From Hypsibius dujardini (Eukaryota; Tardigrada; Eutardigrada; Parachela; Hypsibiidae), in the NCBI GenBank assembly GCA_001579985.1, contig LRSR01005221.1:1-25288 (forward strand): a stretch of DNA of 25,288 nt. Reading direction: 5' to 3'. This document shows positions 9,266-19,500 of the stretch, in pieces (the stretch's first letter is position 1; every line of letters starts with the position of its first letter). The position numbers and the translations under genes are program-made. Under the pieces are notes generated by a model. That model was not told the origin of the DNA, ran no database searches, and worked only from the letters and a program-made list of their open reading frames with translations.

Positions 9266-9370
9266 CCTGAAGTTGCCTGAAATCGCCTGAAGTTGCCCGA
9301 AGTTGCCTGAAGTTGCCTGAAATCGCCTGAAGTTGCCTGAAGTTGCCTGAAATCGCCTGAAGTTGCCAGG
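9266..9370. repeat. 10-bp minisatellite with 30-bp higher-order unit
   Basis: About ten units of CCTGAAGTTG alternate with the variant CCTGAAATCG. In the second half the variant recurs every third unit, giving a 30-bp higher-order period, which points to successive amplification. It lies about 340 bp beyond the stop of the GPCR gene. The minus-strand open frames here are a by-product of the repeat. Confidence 0.85.
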
Positions 9371-9604
9371 CAACATTGTACATGGAGGTATAAATGGTCA
9401 AAGTGTGCGCTGATTGATGGCCGTGCAAGATGGATTGGAACGGCATAAGATGTGTGTCCTGGATGGCCGGGCAAGGTTGTGGAGGAGCGAGGGCTGGCGA
9501 TGATGGTTACAGCTTGTGTGAAAGTAACAGTCCGCATAGCTTAAGGTCCCGTGAGTAAAATGTTCTGTTCTTTGTATTGTCTGATTTTTATATATTTGTA
9601 CACA

Positions 9605-9610
9605 TTTATT
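9605..9610 (-). terminator. Candidate polyadenylation signal of the GPCR gene
   Basis: TTTATT on the plus strand reads AATAAA on the gene strand, about 103 bp downstream of the GPCR stop codon. This is the nearest canonical hexamer; the cleavage site is unverified. Confidence 0.5.
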
Positions 9611-9712
9611 TATATTAGTAGGTTTTCATAATGTTTTGTGTGATTCAGTAGAAGACGATCGACAACATTACATGACACAATAATTCCCGACGTCTGGCAT
9701 TGTAGGGCGAAT

Positions 9713-10786
9713 TTAAGGCCGAAAATGACCGGCAATACGATTTCCCAGCCGATGAACCGCTTCCCGTAAATTCCTCACAGAGAGCAGGAAAATGATGGGA
9801 TCGATGGTGGTCCGTATCACCACCAGTGCCCCGAATACTTGCCATGCCCGGAGCGGAACAGGGACGGCGGGATTGAGAGTGGTCATGAACACACCCAGAT
9901 TAATCGGCAGCCAACTAACGAGAGCGCACAGCGACCAGATAGCCAAAAATACAATCCCAGAAGTCGGGCGTTTTATTCGTGCAACTTTACCGGCACCCGA
10001 CGGACTGAGACGATTACTCGAGTCCAGCGGCAGAGCTCCCGACGTTCCCGGCAATGAAACTGGCGCATTTAGCGGGATATTTGATATTCGATTACCTTGA
10101 GAAGAGGGTAAGACCGAACGATTCCTCAATTTTCGTTTCTGCTTGACAAACAGCGCGGGAAACACCATAATCTGAAGGGCAATCGGCAAGAGATACATGA
10201 CGACTTGAGCCACGACGTTGTATGTCCACTGTGCGTGTTCGTTGGCCCGACAGCGGTAATTATTCTCCCGAAGGGTTCGACGAAAGTACAGTCCGTCTCT
10301 AATGACGAAGGGCAGCATGAAGGCATGGGTCCCAGCCCATATACCGATGATGAGACCCAAGGCCAGGCGTTTGGTGTGACGGACACGGTAGGAATGGGGA
10401 TGGGTGACGGACCAGAGCCGAATGAGGGCGATCAGGAGGTGTTGGTAGTAGGCGACACTGCATTCCACCCAGTAGATGTACTGGTAGTAGGTGCACGCAA
10501 ACTCACCGTACGTCCAGACGGTCCCGAACAAGGTGGACCAAGAGTAGAGAAAGGAAGCAGTGCTAGCGAGGAGGTTCGCAGCTGCCAAGTCTATGATGTG
10601 GATGTTGAATGGCGTACGGAGCTCACGGCTGCTTAATAGCAAGACGAGAAGAAAGGTGTTTCCGAAGAGACTGGCAAAGACATTGGCCGTGTTGAGTATG
10701 CCGATGGTCGTCCAAGTCGGAACGGCCCTTTGCAATGTGTTGTTGGCAAAGGTCACGGCTGTGGCGTTGCCCGAAGCGTTAGACAT
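9713..10786 (-). CDS. Orphan rhodopsin-type (class A-like) G protein-coupled receptor
   Basis: Single-exon gene for a 357-residue plasma membrane receptor with seven hydrophobic helices: TM1 about 27-52 with G42-N43, TM2 62-83, TM3 98-127, TM4 139-162 with W150, TM5 188-214 with P201, TM6 275-300 with SWLP at 291-294, TM7 315-337 ending in DPIIF (329-333). C98 at the top of TM3 and C179 in extracellular loop 2 can form the conserved disulfide. The N-terminus has three N-glycosylation sequons (N3, N7, N15). Several class A signatures are altered: the DRY site reads IRLWS, the TM2 aspartate position is asparagine, and NPxxY is DPIIF. Ligand and coupling cannot be inferred. The third intracellular loop is about 60 residues, rich in S, P and basic residues. 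Two decayed relatives lie within 3 kb, so this is the surviving member of a local cluster. Confidence 0.9.
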   Translation of the reverse strand: MSNASGNATAVTFANNTLQRAVPTWTTIGILNTANVFASLFGNTFLLVLLLSSRELRTPFNIHIIDLAAANLLASTASFLYSWSTLFGTVWTYGEFACTYYQYIYWVECSVAYYQHLLIALIRLWSVTHPHSYRVRHTKRLALGLIIGIWAGTHAFMLPFVIRDGLYFRRTLRENNYRCRANEHAQWTYNVVAQVVMYLLPIALQIMVFPALFVKQKRKLRNRSVLPSSQGNRISNIPLNAPVSLPGTSGALPLDSSNRLSPSGAGKVARIKRPTSGIVFLAIWSLCALVSWLPINLGVFMTTLNPAVPVPLRAWQVFGALVVIRTTIDPIIFLLSVRNLREAVHRLGNRIAGHFRP

Positions 10787-11489
10787 GACCGGATTGTTCC
10801 CTTAGTAAAAATGCACCCGTCTTCCCCTTTTTATGGTAGTAAATTATAGAATCCGCACAAACATGATCCACATAACGGAAAGGGATCCCCGAAAAATTAT
10901 AATCGAAATGGAAAAATTGTAATCGAAATCGAAAGATGACGAGGGCCCAGGTTAGACTGCTCCTATTTTTTGCCCTGTTCTGATTCTGTTACGTGCCTTT
11001 TAATCACAAGTCTTGGTGCCATGTACCCGAAACGCATTAAGGTTAAATAATCGGTTTGAGAGTATTCACGTAGCGCTGTTATAACCAAGGATTACCAAGG
11101 TGGAAATGCACCAAGGATCATGATTAATTCCAAGCTTATGATATCGCAATTTAGCTCTCTCTTTTTACATCACTTATAATGCGGGTAATCTTCGCCGGAC
11201 GGGAACCATATTCTCTTATTTCATACTTTTCCCCGGACAAGAGAAGGTATAGCTCCGTATCATTAATATAAAGTAATTACTACAATAATTACTGCGTTAT
11301 CTCTCCAATTCAATCATCCGCCCAATAATCCTCCGTTACGTGTTGGACTTGTGCTCGTACAGGACGTCCTGTTTTCTGTATGAGAAGGGCCTGCAGCGCG
11401 CTATATGAAGACGTCGTAAACGGTAAACTGTGTGATGGCGCGGACGTAATTAAATTGGTTTGTTTTCACTTTCTCCTTTGTGATGGAAG
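10787..11489. other. Upstream of GPCR gene, nothing recognised
   Basis: No coding frame or repeat recognised. It contains the presumed promoter of the minus-strand GPCR gene. A near-repeat GAAAAATTATAATCGAAAT / GGAAAAATTGTAATCGAAAT sits at about 10890-10929. Confidence 0.5.
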
Positions 11490-11656
11490 CCGTCCCTGTA
11501 TTTCATGATAAAATTGAAAAGCAAGAACCGCGAATCGGTCGATCGTACCCTCCAACACGGAGTCTCTGCGAGCGCAGGTGCCCGTGTACGCTGCACGACC
11601 CAGAGGCGCGCACAACAAGACCTGCAAGGTCAAACCATGCTGGTCTGGTGCATCTG
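11490..11656 (+). pseudogene. GPCR relic (end of TM5 to TM6), plus strand
   Basis: This stretch is about 85% alike, by eye and with an 18-bp gap, to the reverse complement of 12360-12520, the TM5-TM6 part of the GPCR pseudogene. Shared landmarks are CGATCGTACCCTCCAACACG / CGATCTTACCCTCCAACACG and CACAACAAGACCTGCAAGGT. It lies in the opposite orientation to both other receptor loci. The basic end of TM5 and the start of TM6 can be read in pieces, in shifting frames. The homology stops exactly where repeat A begins at 11657, so the repeat or its insertion truncated this copy within TM6. Confidence 0.7.
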
Positions 11657-11763
11657 GGCCTGGGTGGACCTTATTAATTATCGCTGCTGTTTTCCGCACA
11701 GGTCTGTCATTCTGCGATGTAACGGGTAGTTGTTTATTTCCTCCTGCCGGAAAAAAGCGGCAT
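11657..11763 (-). repeat. Interspersed repeat A, copy 2
   Basis: Inverted copy of the repeat at 7651-7757 (about 85% alike by eye). Its GGCCTGGGTGGACC edge directly abuts the end of the GPCR relic. Confidence 0.75.
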
Positions 11764-11800
11764 TTTGCGCTGATTACAAAGGGGCAAAAGAAAGAGCGCT

Positions 11801-12325
11801 GAGAACGATTCATCCTTATTATTTCAACAAGCGTGTAATTTCGAAATGGTTCATTCGGTCGATATTGAAAGACGCTGAAACGAAGATATCAGGACACGGT
11901 TGCCTGATCACGTCTCCAAAGAATAAGCCCAATTCGTGACACAAAGCTAACAATCCTATATGACGATTGAAATCCCCAGAAGAAAGTTTAACAAAAGCTT
12001 TAGACGAACCGCAAAACAGCAAAACAAAATGCACCACCGCTGACCGGAAAGCTCTAGTGTTTTTGTCAATGTCTAATAAAGTGGGGAAAAAAACCATGCC
12101 ATCGCTTCCGTCGATTTTTTTCCGTTGAGTTGATGGAGGATACCACAAAAAGCTCAATAAAGATAAAACTTTAGCAGAGGCTGAGAATCGGCGAAAAATC
12201 GAAACGAAATATGCTGAAGTCAGCCACGGCTGGGCCCCCACCCCCTTGGCGTCAGAGCTCGTCATCAAAGTACAACCCCCCACCTCCTACCCTACAAGGC
12301 GCTGATGTCAACGTTGAATGTTCCC
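11801..12325 (-). mobile_element. Diverged relative of the 539-bp TAA-flanked element
   Basis: The right end, read on the minus strand, starts TTAGGGAACATTC and soon reaches a GGAGGTGGGGGGTTG stretch and GATGACGAGCTCTGACG. This matches the corresponding end of the element at 12938-13476 (TTAGGGATCATCC, GGGGGGTGGGGGTC, CTGACGAACTCTGACTGG). Internal pieces such as GAATCGGCGAAAAA also align with GAATTGCCGCAGAAAAA. The left end near 11801-11825 (ATTCATCCTTATTATTTCA) is only weakly similar to the expected terminus. The resulting length of about 525 bp is close to 539. A TAA stands outside the right end (12326-12328). The element interrupts TM6 of the GPCR pseudogene. The 154-codon minus frame inside it is not convincing. 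Confidence 0.55.
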
Positions 12326-12328
12326 TAA

Positions 12329-13694
12329 CCAGCACACACAGCGACATGACACCCAAAAGCACCAGGCCAGCATGGTTTGACCTTGCAGGTCTTGTTGTGC
12401 GCGCCTCTGGGTTGGGCAGCGTACCAGACGTCACGGCCTACACAAGCACCTGCGCTCACAGAGACCCCGTGTTGGAGGGTAAGATCGACTGATTTGCGAT
12501 TCTTGCTCTTTTCGATCGTTTTGTGACATACACCACTGGATAGACTATTATCTGAACAGATATCGGCAGTAGGTAAAGAATCACTTGGCCGATTACATCG
12601 TAGGTAAGTTGAGCTTGCTCGTTGAGAGTACACTTTTGACCGTTGACCTCAATGGTCCCTTGGAAAAACAACGAGTCTCTAATCACGAAAGATAGGAAGA
12701 AAATGTGGGTGCAAACCCAAATGCCAATGATGAGACCCCGAGCCAGTCGCTTGGTATATCGGTTGCGGCAAAATATGGGATGGATGACAGCTTACATGCG
12801 ACTGCAAGCAATCAATGCGTGGAGGTAGTAGATACGCTGGCTTCCACCCAGTAGATCTACAGGTAAGTAGGTCCAGGCTGTCTCATCAGCGGTCCACGTT
12901 GAACCGATCGGAGGGAGAACGCCAAGAATTGCGTTAAGGGAACATCCGTTTATTACGTCATTAATTTTTATTAGGCGACCTGACACCCCCTCCCCTAACT
13001 TCAGGGTTTGTCAGAAGTTTTTTAACACCCCGTAGATCTTCAGTTTCTGACGTCAGAAACCAAAGACCCCTTCCATTACAGAAAAAAACGTGAAATGTAT
13101 CTTTATCACTCCAAATGAGGCCTGTCCTCCACCAGGTCGCTACGCAGCCAGTCCGTTCCAGGTCTGTAGCGGAATCAACAGGAACTGGTCCTTTTGGGCC
13201 GCTGACGTAACGAATTGGAGGGGGGAGAAACCGATCAGCAAACACCTTGGGGAATTGGGGAAACACCTTGCCGGCATTTTCAAGTGATGTGTAATGCTCG
13301 AAAAAACTAGGAATTGCCGCAGAAAAACCAAAATTAATAATTTCTAAGCCTACTGGGTTCCCCAAAGCTGACGTCAGAACGCCGGTCTATCCCCCACCCC
13401 GTCCAGTCAGAGTTCGTCAGGTATTTTTTGACCCCCACCCCCCTAACCAATACTGACGTAATAAATGGATGATCCCTAAGGATATTAACAAATGCTAAGC
13501 CAACGATGTAGACGTTGAAGGAGGTACGCAGCTCGCGGTAACTGACGAGCAAAGCGAGAATGAAGCCATTGCCTTATCAGACTAGCTCAGAAAACTGAAA
13601 GGGTCACAGAAGATTCGCTGGTCGAGGTGACGGATGTGTCGTTGCCTGAAGCATTAGAAGTGACGATGAAATCACTGGAAACGTTAGTAGACAT
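12329..13694 (-). pseudogene. GPCR pseudogene, paralog of the 9713-10786 receptor
   Basis: On the minus strand this follows the intact receptor from start to TM6. Recognisable parts are: a start at 13694 with an SNASGN N-terminus; GNGF.LALLVSYRELRTSFN (TM1 end to TM2); TM3 around ADETAWTYL; RYTKRLARGLIIGIW (TM4); SFVIRDSLFF; the TM5 segment VILYLLPISVQIIVYP; and GLVLLGVMSLCVLV (TM6). Lesions seen are a frameshift and stops in TM1, a 539-bp transposon insertion after TM2 (12938-13476), a TAA stop after TM3 at 12792-12794, loss of the TM3 disulfide cysteine (tryptophan instead), a stop and frameshift in loop 3, and truncation in TM6 by another element. It lies head-to-tail with the intact gene. 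It cannot make a receptor. Confidence 0.88.
12938..13476. mobile_element. 539-bp non-autonomous DNA transposon with TAA duplication
   Basis: The left end is GGGAACATCCGTTTATTACG and the right end, complemented, GGGATCATCCATTTATTACG, continuing TCA in both: 21 of 23 bases agree. Direct TAA flanks lie at 12935-12937 and 13477-13479. A 3-bp TAA/TTA duplication and GGG-starting termini fit the PIF/Harbinger group, but no transposase is present, so the class is inferred. The subterminal regions hold G/C runs and GACGTCAG motifs. Removing the element and one TAA rejoins the GPCR pseudogene in frame between TM2 and TM3, proving insertion into once-coding DNA. Confidence 0.9.
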
Positions 13695-15050
13695 GTTCGC
13701 TCTTCGTCCCTCACGAACGTGATTAGGTTGGTTTGCAGGTGATAGTTCTGTTTTGACGCGTGTATTATATACACTAAAATGTGCGTGATCTACCGTACTG
13801 TGCTCTTGGCAGCAGTGAGAAACATTTCAAGGACGGCCGAGAATAGCAAAAAGTCGATGAAAAAATGGTACAGTACACCATGTCTGTGTAAAGTACTTGC
13901 GGTGAGTCTATGGTACGGTGTGTCTATGGATCGATGGGAGCATGTCGGCATGCGTGGAAGAACTATTGTAAGCCCGAGGAAACCTGTTCAGGACAAACAT
14001 ACTATATCTTGAGTAATGTTAACAATTTTGTGGAAGTGATCCACCTCAATCACGGTGCCTAATTGAATAAACTTTGCTCTAGCACAATTCTATTCATGCT
14101 CTTCCTAATCGCCCGTCTCGCAGGAGTAATGCCTGGCTCTTCTCTGCCCGAAGCGTTCCCGTCGGCCTTTCGTTATATTTCTCGGGCCATATTGAAGACG
14201 CTTCATACGAAGAACTCATCGAAGCTAATAGAAATGACAAAAAAATTTCACTCATGCTAGTGGAGATGGTTCGCATTTCAAAAACTCTTTCAGCTTTTTT
14301 GCTAAATCATACTAGTTAACCACGGAAGCTTGGTACAGCATCCCATTCGGCAGTCTTGATTGTGTCGATAGTTCAGCGCACCTTGTCATCGACAAATCCC
14401 AAAGGATTTGTCGCCACCGTCTTGCCAATAGCTTGCCCATTGCGCTCACCCGGTGCGAAGTTGAGAAATCTACGAGAAGGGGGTAGGGCCAGTGGAAGTC
14501 ATGCAGACTACCTTCTCTCTGGACAAATCCCCGTCATATATGACAGGTCTGCAAATTTGAATAGGTGTTATAGTGAGACTTCAGGTCCCGCATTTTTTAA
14601 GTCCCTCTGAAGGGTGAGAGAAATTCAAGTATGATTGCTTCCATGTAAAATTGACTCCCTATAGAAGGGCAGCAGTTTTGTCCGGCGAGCGTTTCCTCTA
14701 CAAAAAAGCAAGACCGCGACAGCACTTAAGTTGTGCTTGGCCGATAGTTTAGCATGACTGCAAAAGGCCCACAAAACGTACGGTAGTGCTGATACATCTT
14801 TCACTCAGAAAATCACAAGGAGACAGCTCTTCGCAGTTCTTCGAATTTCTCAATGTCTCGTCATTTAGTTGTTGTGGTTTTCTAGTTTTAAAATATTATT
14901 TTGAAACGCAGTTTCTTTACTTAAAAATGGCTCCCATACGGGGCAAACCACAAATCCACAATTTTGATCTGGAGATGTTACACCTGGATTCTCGCGGAAA
15001 GGATTTAGTTAGATGCACCTACCCCTAATAATAATCTGAGACAGATGTCC
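13695..15050. other. Intergenic, no gene recognised
   Basis: No frame here shows recognisable motifs. Open frames of 60-84 codons (14063-14276 on both strands, 14356-14610) look like chance. A 33-codon frame from 14928 (ATGGCTCCC, with a good AAAATGG context) is followed by stops and could at most be a small ORF or a leader exon of the downstream transposase gene. I cannot support either. Confidence 0.45.
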
Positions 15051-15069
15051 TCTCATTATACGCGGCGTT

Positions 15070-15290
15070 CATTGGGAGGGGTAAATTTTTACTGGTGGAG
15101 GTACAAAATTTGCTCCACGCGAGTAAAAAAAACTATGCCCGGTGTAAAGAGAGGTAGAAAAATGTCTTGGAAATGTCCTGCAGGACAAAAAAGCTAAAGC
15201 TAAAGCAGGCAAAAGTTACTCTCCGAATGTAAAAAGTACACTTTTTACCATAACGCAGGTAGAAAAATACCCTCGAAATGCCCTGAACGG
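15070..15290. repeat. Possible CACTA subterminal repeats upstream of the transposase gene
   Basis: The stretch contains GGGAGGGGTAAATTTTTACT near 15075-15096, TTTGCTCCACGCGAGTAAA near 15108-15128, a direct repeat GGTAGAAAAAT...GAAATG(T/C)CCTG at 15153-15180 and 15258-15285, and the palindrome GTAAAAAGTACACTTTTTAC at 15230-15249. Related GCGAGTAAATTTACC motifs recur near 16409-16529. Clustered short direct and inverted repeats are typical of CACTA element ends, but no CACT-starting terminus was found. Confidence 0.35.
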
Positions 15291-15529
15291 TGTAATTGCC
15301 TTCCGGTTAAGGAGTTTTTCACTATTTACGTACATTAAATACCATAAGAGACAAAAATTTCCCTCAGGGAAGACAATTTTATTCTTCTCCTGCACAAACT
15401 CACCAGTCAAGAACATAATGGACACTTTTTTCCAGCACACTTGCGCAATGCCCAACGCTCTGCAACTGGAAACTGATCAAAATAAAATAAATTTAATTCA
15501 ATGTTGCGCTTTTTATTTCGGACTTCCTG

Positions 15530-15737
15530 ATGGATTCCGATAATTTTTTTGGTGACCCAAGGATAATATGTGTATTGGAGGCCCTTCAGCGTTTCATGAA
15601 ACAGGAAGGCAGGGAGGATTTGCTGCCTCACCGCACTGTTTTTGATGACGGCCTGGAAGACGTTATTGCTGATCGCCTCAATGACGAGGTTTACGGGCAG
15701 CAATGCGACGACGAGGACAATCGGGACTTGTCTAACG
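15530..15737 (+). CDS. Possible 5' exon of the transposase gene
   Basis: Open frame from ATG 15530 (reads MDSDNFFGDPRI) through an acidic C-terminal part (QQCDDEDNRDLS) to a good GGTAAATAAT donor after 15737. Acidic, helical composition resembles the other 5' exons of the downstream gene. The donor phase (1) does not match the acceptor I chose for the zinc-finger exon at 16665 (phase 0), so another small exon would be needed, or this is a separate transcript. Confidence 0.4.
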
Positions 15738-15862
15738 GTAAATAATATTTTTTATATTTTCATTTTGGCATGCATTTCCTTAATCGTTGATGAATCGCGG
15801 AGCCTCGAAGCAAAAGAATAACGTAGGAGAACTTATGCAGTAGATATCGGATTCAATTGATT

Positions 15863-15912
15863 GATTGGCTGATTGGATGATCAGTGAAATGTTTCTTCAC
15901 GACTGTTCATTA

Positions 15913-16002
<90 letters not shown>

Positions 16003-16062
16003 CTGATTGGCTTATGGGATGATCAGTGAAATTTTTCTTCATGATTGTTCATTAGATTGATT
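15863..16062. repeat. (GATT)22 microsatellite inside a flanking duplication
   Basis: Twenty-two perfect GATT units occupy 15913-16000. On both sides lie copies of the same ~55-bp sequence containing GGATGATCAGTGAAAT..TTC and TGTTCATTAGATTGATT (15863-15920 and about 15997-16062). The microsatellite therefore sits between direct repeats, as if the array grew within a duplicated segment. Confidence 0.9.
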
Positions 16063-16408
16063 TTTACGGATTTATTGAAAGCTGGAGGGTGGACCTTTGT
16101 GAAAGGATTTTTTCTCACAGATGTGCTGGAACTCGTCGCCCAAGACAACGACGCGGGATCCACGCTCGCTTGAAGGAAGCTCTTCATGCTGATCAGCAGA
16201 TCGACGAAAACTGAGGACGATGACTGATGCATGAATCGCCACAACTGTTTCTCACTGGAAAAGTGAGGCCGCAATGTGTTTTGACTGCCAAATTCAGTTT
16301 GGATAAACGCTTTAAAAAGTGAGATTGGTGTTGATGCTGCCGAGCAGTCTGTAATTTTTACACGTGGCTGCGGTTTTCCCTTTTTCGGTGGTCGAATTTC
16401 CATTACTC

Positions 16409-16529
16409 GAGTATTTTTGAATCGCGCGATAAATTTACCTTGCCAAAATATATTCAAGGGTGGACCGTCCCTTTTATGGCCAATTTTGCTCCGTGGGAGT
16501 ATTTGTGACCGCGCGAGTAAATTTACCAT
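16409..16529. repeat. Direct repeat of GAGTATTT..GCGCG..AAATTTACC unit
   Basis: GAGTATTTTTGAATCGCGCG plus ATAAATTTACC (16409-16440) recurs at 16497-16528 as GAGTATTTGTGACCGCGCGA plus GTAAATTTACC, spaced 88 bp. Motifs resemble those at 15070-15290. The position just before the transposase zinc-finger exon suggests promoter or subterminal transposase-binding repeats (inference). Confidence 0.55.
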
Positions 16530-16541
16530 ATAAGTATAATT

Positions 16542-19500
16542 ATGCTCTTCCGGATGTTTTTGTCATGGAGGGTAAAAAAAATGAAATCTAAGAGGTTCAT
16601 TTGGCAGCATATATTTATACCTCCGGTTACACTTCCTATTGCACCTCTCGCTATACCTCTGGAGTATAAATTATCATTGGGGTACGGAAACTGCGGCAAA
16701 GTTTTCAAGCATCGCCGCAGCGCAAGGCGTCACGTTAGGCAGCACTTGGAATCTACCGCGGGGAGCTTTTCTGTGAACAAAACTATTCTGGGAAAGCCAG
16801 AATACTTTGGAGAAGACATCGTTCCCACAAGAGAATCTTTACGAGGTCAAGCAAAGAACTTGGGTAAATTTCAATCACACGTCTGATTCATATGAATTTA
16901 TGATGCTTGTTGAGAATATTACCGGCAAGATAAACATTTTGCTGTGCATTTAGATCCGGTTCCATTTGTGATGCATTCGACATTTTTAGAGTGCGAACCA
17001 AACGAGGTTGATGAGAGCTTTATCGGTGAAAGTGAGGACAGCCTGGGTAAGATACTTGAGTAATTTTATTGCTTGCACAAAGTTTACAATATAAATATAT
17101 TACAATTGAAGTAAACACATTCCCACTGATTTAATTATTTAAAATAGTTTATTTTAATGAAATAAAGGAAACTTGAATTAAGAGATGTTTTTAGTCCTTT
17201 GAAACCGAAAGTATATTTAAAACATGTAGATGATGTACCTAAAGTACAGATAAAGTAAAGATAGATGAACTGTGGCAGATACATGTTATACAGTTAACAC
17301 TAATCTTCCTGGTTGACTTACTTAAAATAACATACGTGTATTTCGATGAAAATAAATGACGTTTATATTAGCATAATTTTTTAGCCATCTAAATATGTAG
17401 CTAAATAGCCTAAATTATTTCTTTTTTGATATAAACTACTGTAACTTTGCTTTCACAGACGAAGCGCACGAGAGTCTGTCTATGACGATATCTCACGAGC
17501 AGCTAAGTGCGGCATCAGATGACGACGACGAAGTGACCGAGAAATTCGCCGCACTTCCGGACTGGGATGTCTCAAGGATCGACGAAAGGTGTCTTGCTCA
17601 ACAACTGCCGGCTGTTAGAGCAAACCCTTCCGATCTCTTCAATTTGTGCAAGCTAATGCACGGCTGTTCCGCTCGTGCCGCCATTGATTTCTTCGAGCTC
17701 GCCAAGCTAGGCCTCAATCTGTCTAAAATGCGGCAGACAGATATCTCGAGAGCAACGGGACTGGTCTCCACAATCACCGAATACATGCGCTGCCGAGAAC
17801 GTACTACGCTATTGGAAGGCAATCAGTGTCCGCAAGGATGGTGCGTCTCCCAAATTAAAATGTTTGCTCCGAACTAATTGTACTTCAGTGTAACAGATAC
17901 TGTTTCCAGTTTGGACACTGATGACGGAGATAGCTTCGCTGTTGTTGATTTGAGAGACCAACTGCAGAAACTTTTGGATGGTACGTCTATTAGTTATCAA
18001 ATCACGAGAGCCCTCCAATTGCATCAAAATAGGGATGGGAAAAAACTAAAATTATCACTTAAAAACTAAACTTAAACTAAATCAAGAAAAAACAGTTTAG
18101 TAACTGAAGATTCTAGTAAAAACCTACAAATAATTAAAATTGCAAAGTTTTACTAAAGTTTTTACTTTAGTTTCAATTCACTTTTTCAGTTTAGTTCAGT
18201 TTTGCATCCATATATAAAAGCTATCAGATGAGTCATGCCACCGCTCAAGCGCCTTGATTACTAAAATCTTTTTTTAGGGAAAACACTCAAGTTTTGGGAC
18301 GATTCCTTTTATCGGAGAGGTGGCATCATCGGAGACTGTACAGATGGTTCCGCGCATCGAGAATTTATGAAGAAGGCATTGCTCACTGCCGGCGGCTGCA
18401 AAGTGCTCACCTTCACGCTCAACACTGATGGCGTTCAGCTTTTCGAAAACAGCGACAAAAGCATCTGGCCTTTTTTACTGGCGGTTAATGAACTACCAAA
18501 AGAAATAAGGTACGAAGAGTCACGGAAGAGATTAGAACAGTTTCAGCTGTGTGATTTTTGATAAAGAGGTCGTTGCATGCTGTTCCAGATTCCTCGTCCA
18601 GAACGTGCTAGTATACGCCAGATGGGAAGGGAAGAAAGGCGAAAAGCAAGATGTGCCGTTTGATTCAGTGTTGGAGCACTTGGCTAACGATCTCGAAAAA
18701 ATAAATAGAACTGGTAATTGATACGGTAATACGATGAGTAACTGTGTAAACTGGTCACCCAAGTCTTTGCTGATTAAAATAGCATTTTTCCCACAGGCAT
18801 TTCTCTTCGGGCCAACGGGAAAATGGAGACAGTCAAATTTTTCGTCACGCGTGTGGTTGCAGACTTGCCGGCCAAGGCTGAGATGCTGAATATGGTGTAT
18901 CAAAACGGCTTTTACGGCTGCGGAATATGTGAGAGTGCTGGGTTCACGGCGTCAAGAGGAAACGGGCATAATCATTCGTATGCACCTCAAGCTGGAGTTC
19001 CACCTGGCCGACGACGGACGCACAAACGGATGATGAAGCAATCAAGGAAACCGTCAGGATCCGAAGAGGTTTGTTCAGATATTATGAGGAGTCATCAATA
19101 GGTAGTTTCTCTTGAGCATTTATGTTAGCACAAGAAGCTGCAGTTTGATTCTGCATTTGGGTATTTAAAAATAGGTCTTACCAAAAGTTAAAATTAAACG
19201 GAGTCAAGTAGAATTTCGGTACCAAGCAAACGCGGTGGGTTGAATCGGTCGGGTGGCGGAGGACGCCACAAGTGAAAATTGATAGAGTGTTGTTCACTAC
19301 ACTTGTGGCGCCCTCCGCCACCCGACCGATTCAACCCATGTAGCGATTCAACCCACCACGTTTACCTGGTATGACAAAACATTGTTCGCCTCTTTTCGGT
19401 TTCACTTAATTAACTGATTTGAAATTTGATTTACTGATTTACTGATTTACTGATTCACTTCCAAGTCGACGGATGCCCTACACTCGTTTTATTCAATTTA

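Noticed and set aside
9266-9370. CRISPR-like array from regular 10-30 bp repeats
   Set aside because: There are no unique spacers: units are directly abutting minisatellite repeats. The same applies to 7471-7560.
10126-10636. Open frames opposite the GPCR gene (86-143 codons)
   Set aside because: Antisense shadows of the receptor coding sequence, with no independent signal.
16023-16529. 168-codon minus-strand frame before the transposase zinc-finger exon
   Set aside because: It has no recognisable domain, runs through the repeat units at 16409-16529, and lies on the opposite strand to the gene that surrounds it. A weak resemblance to transposase N-termini could not be supported.
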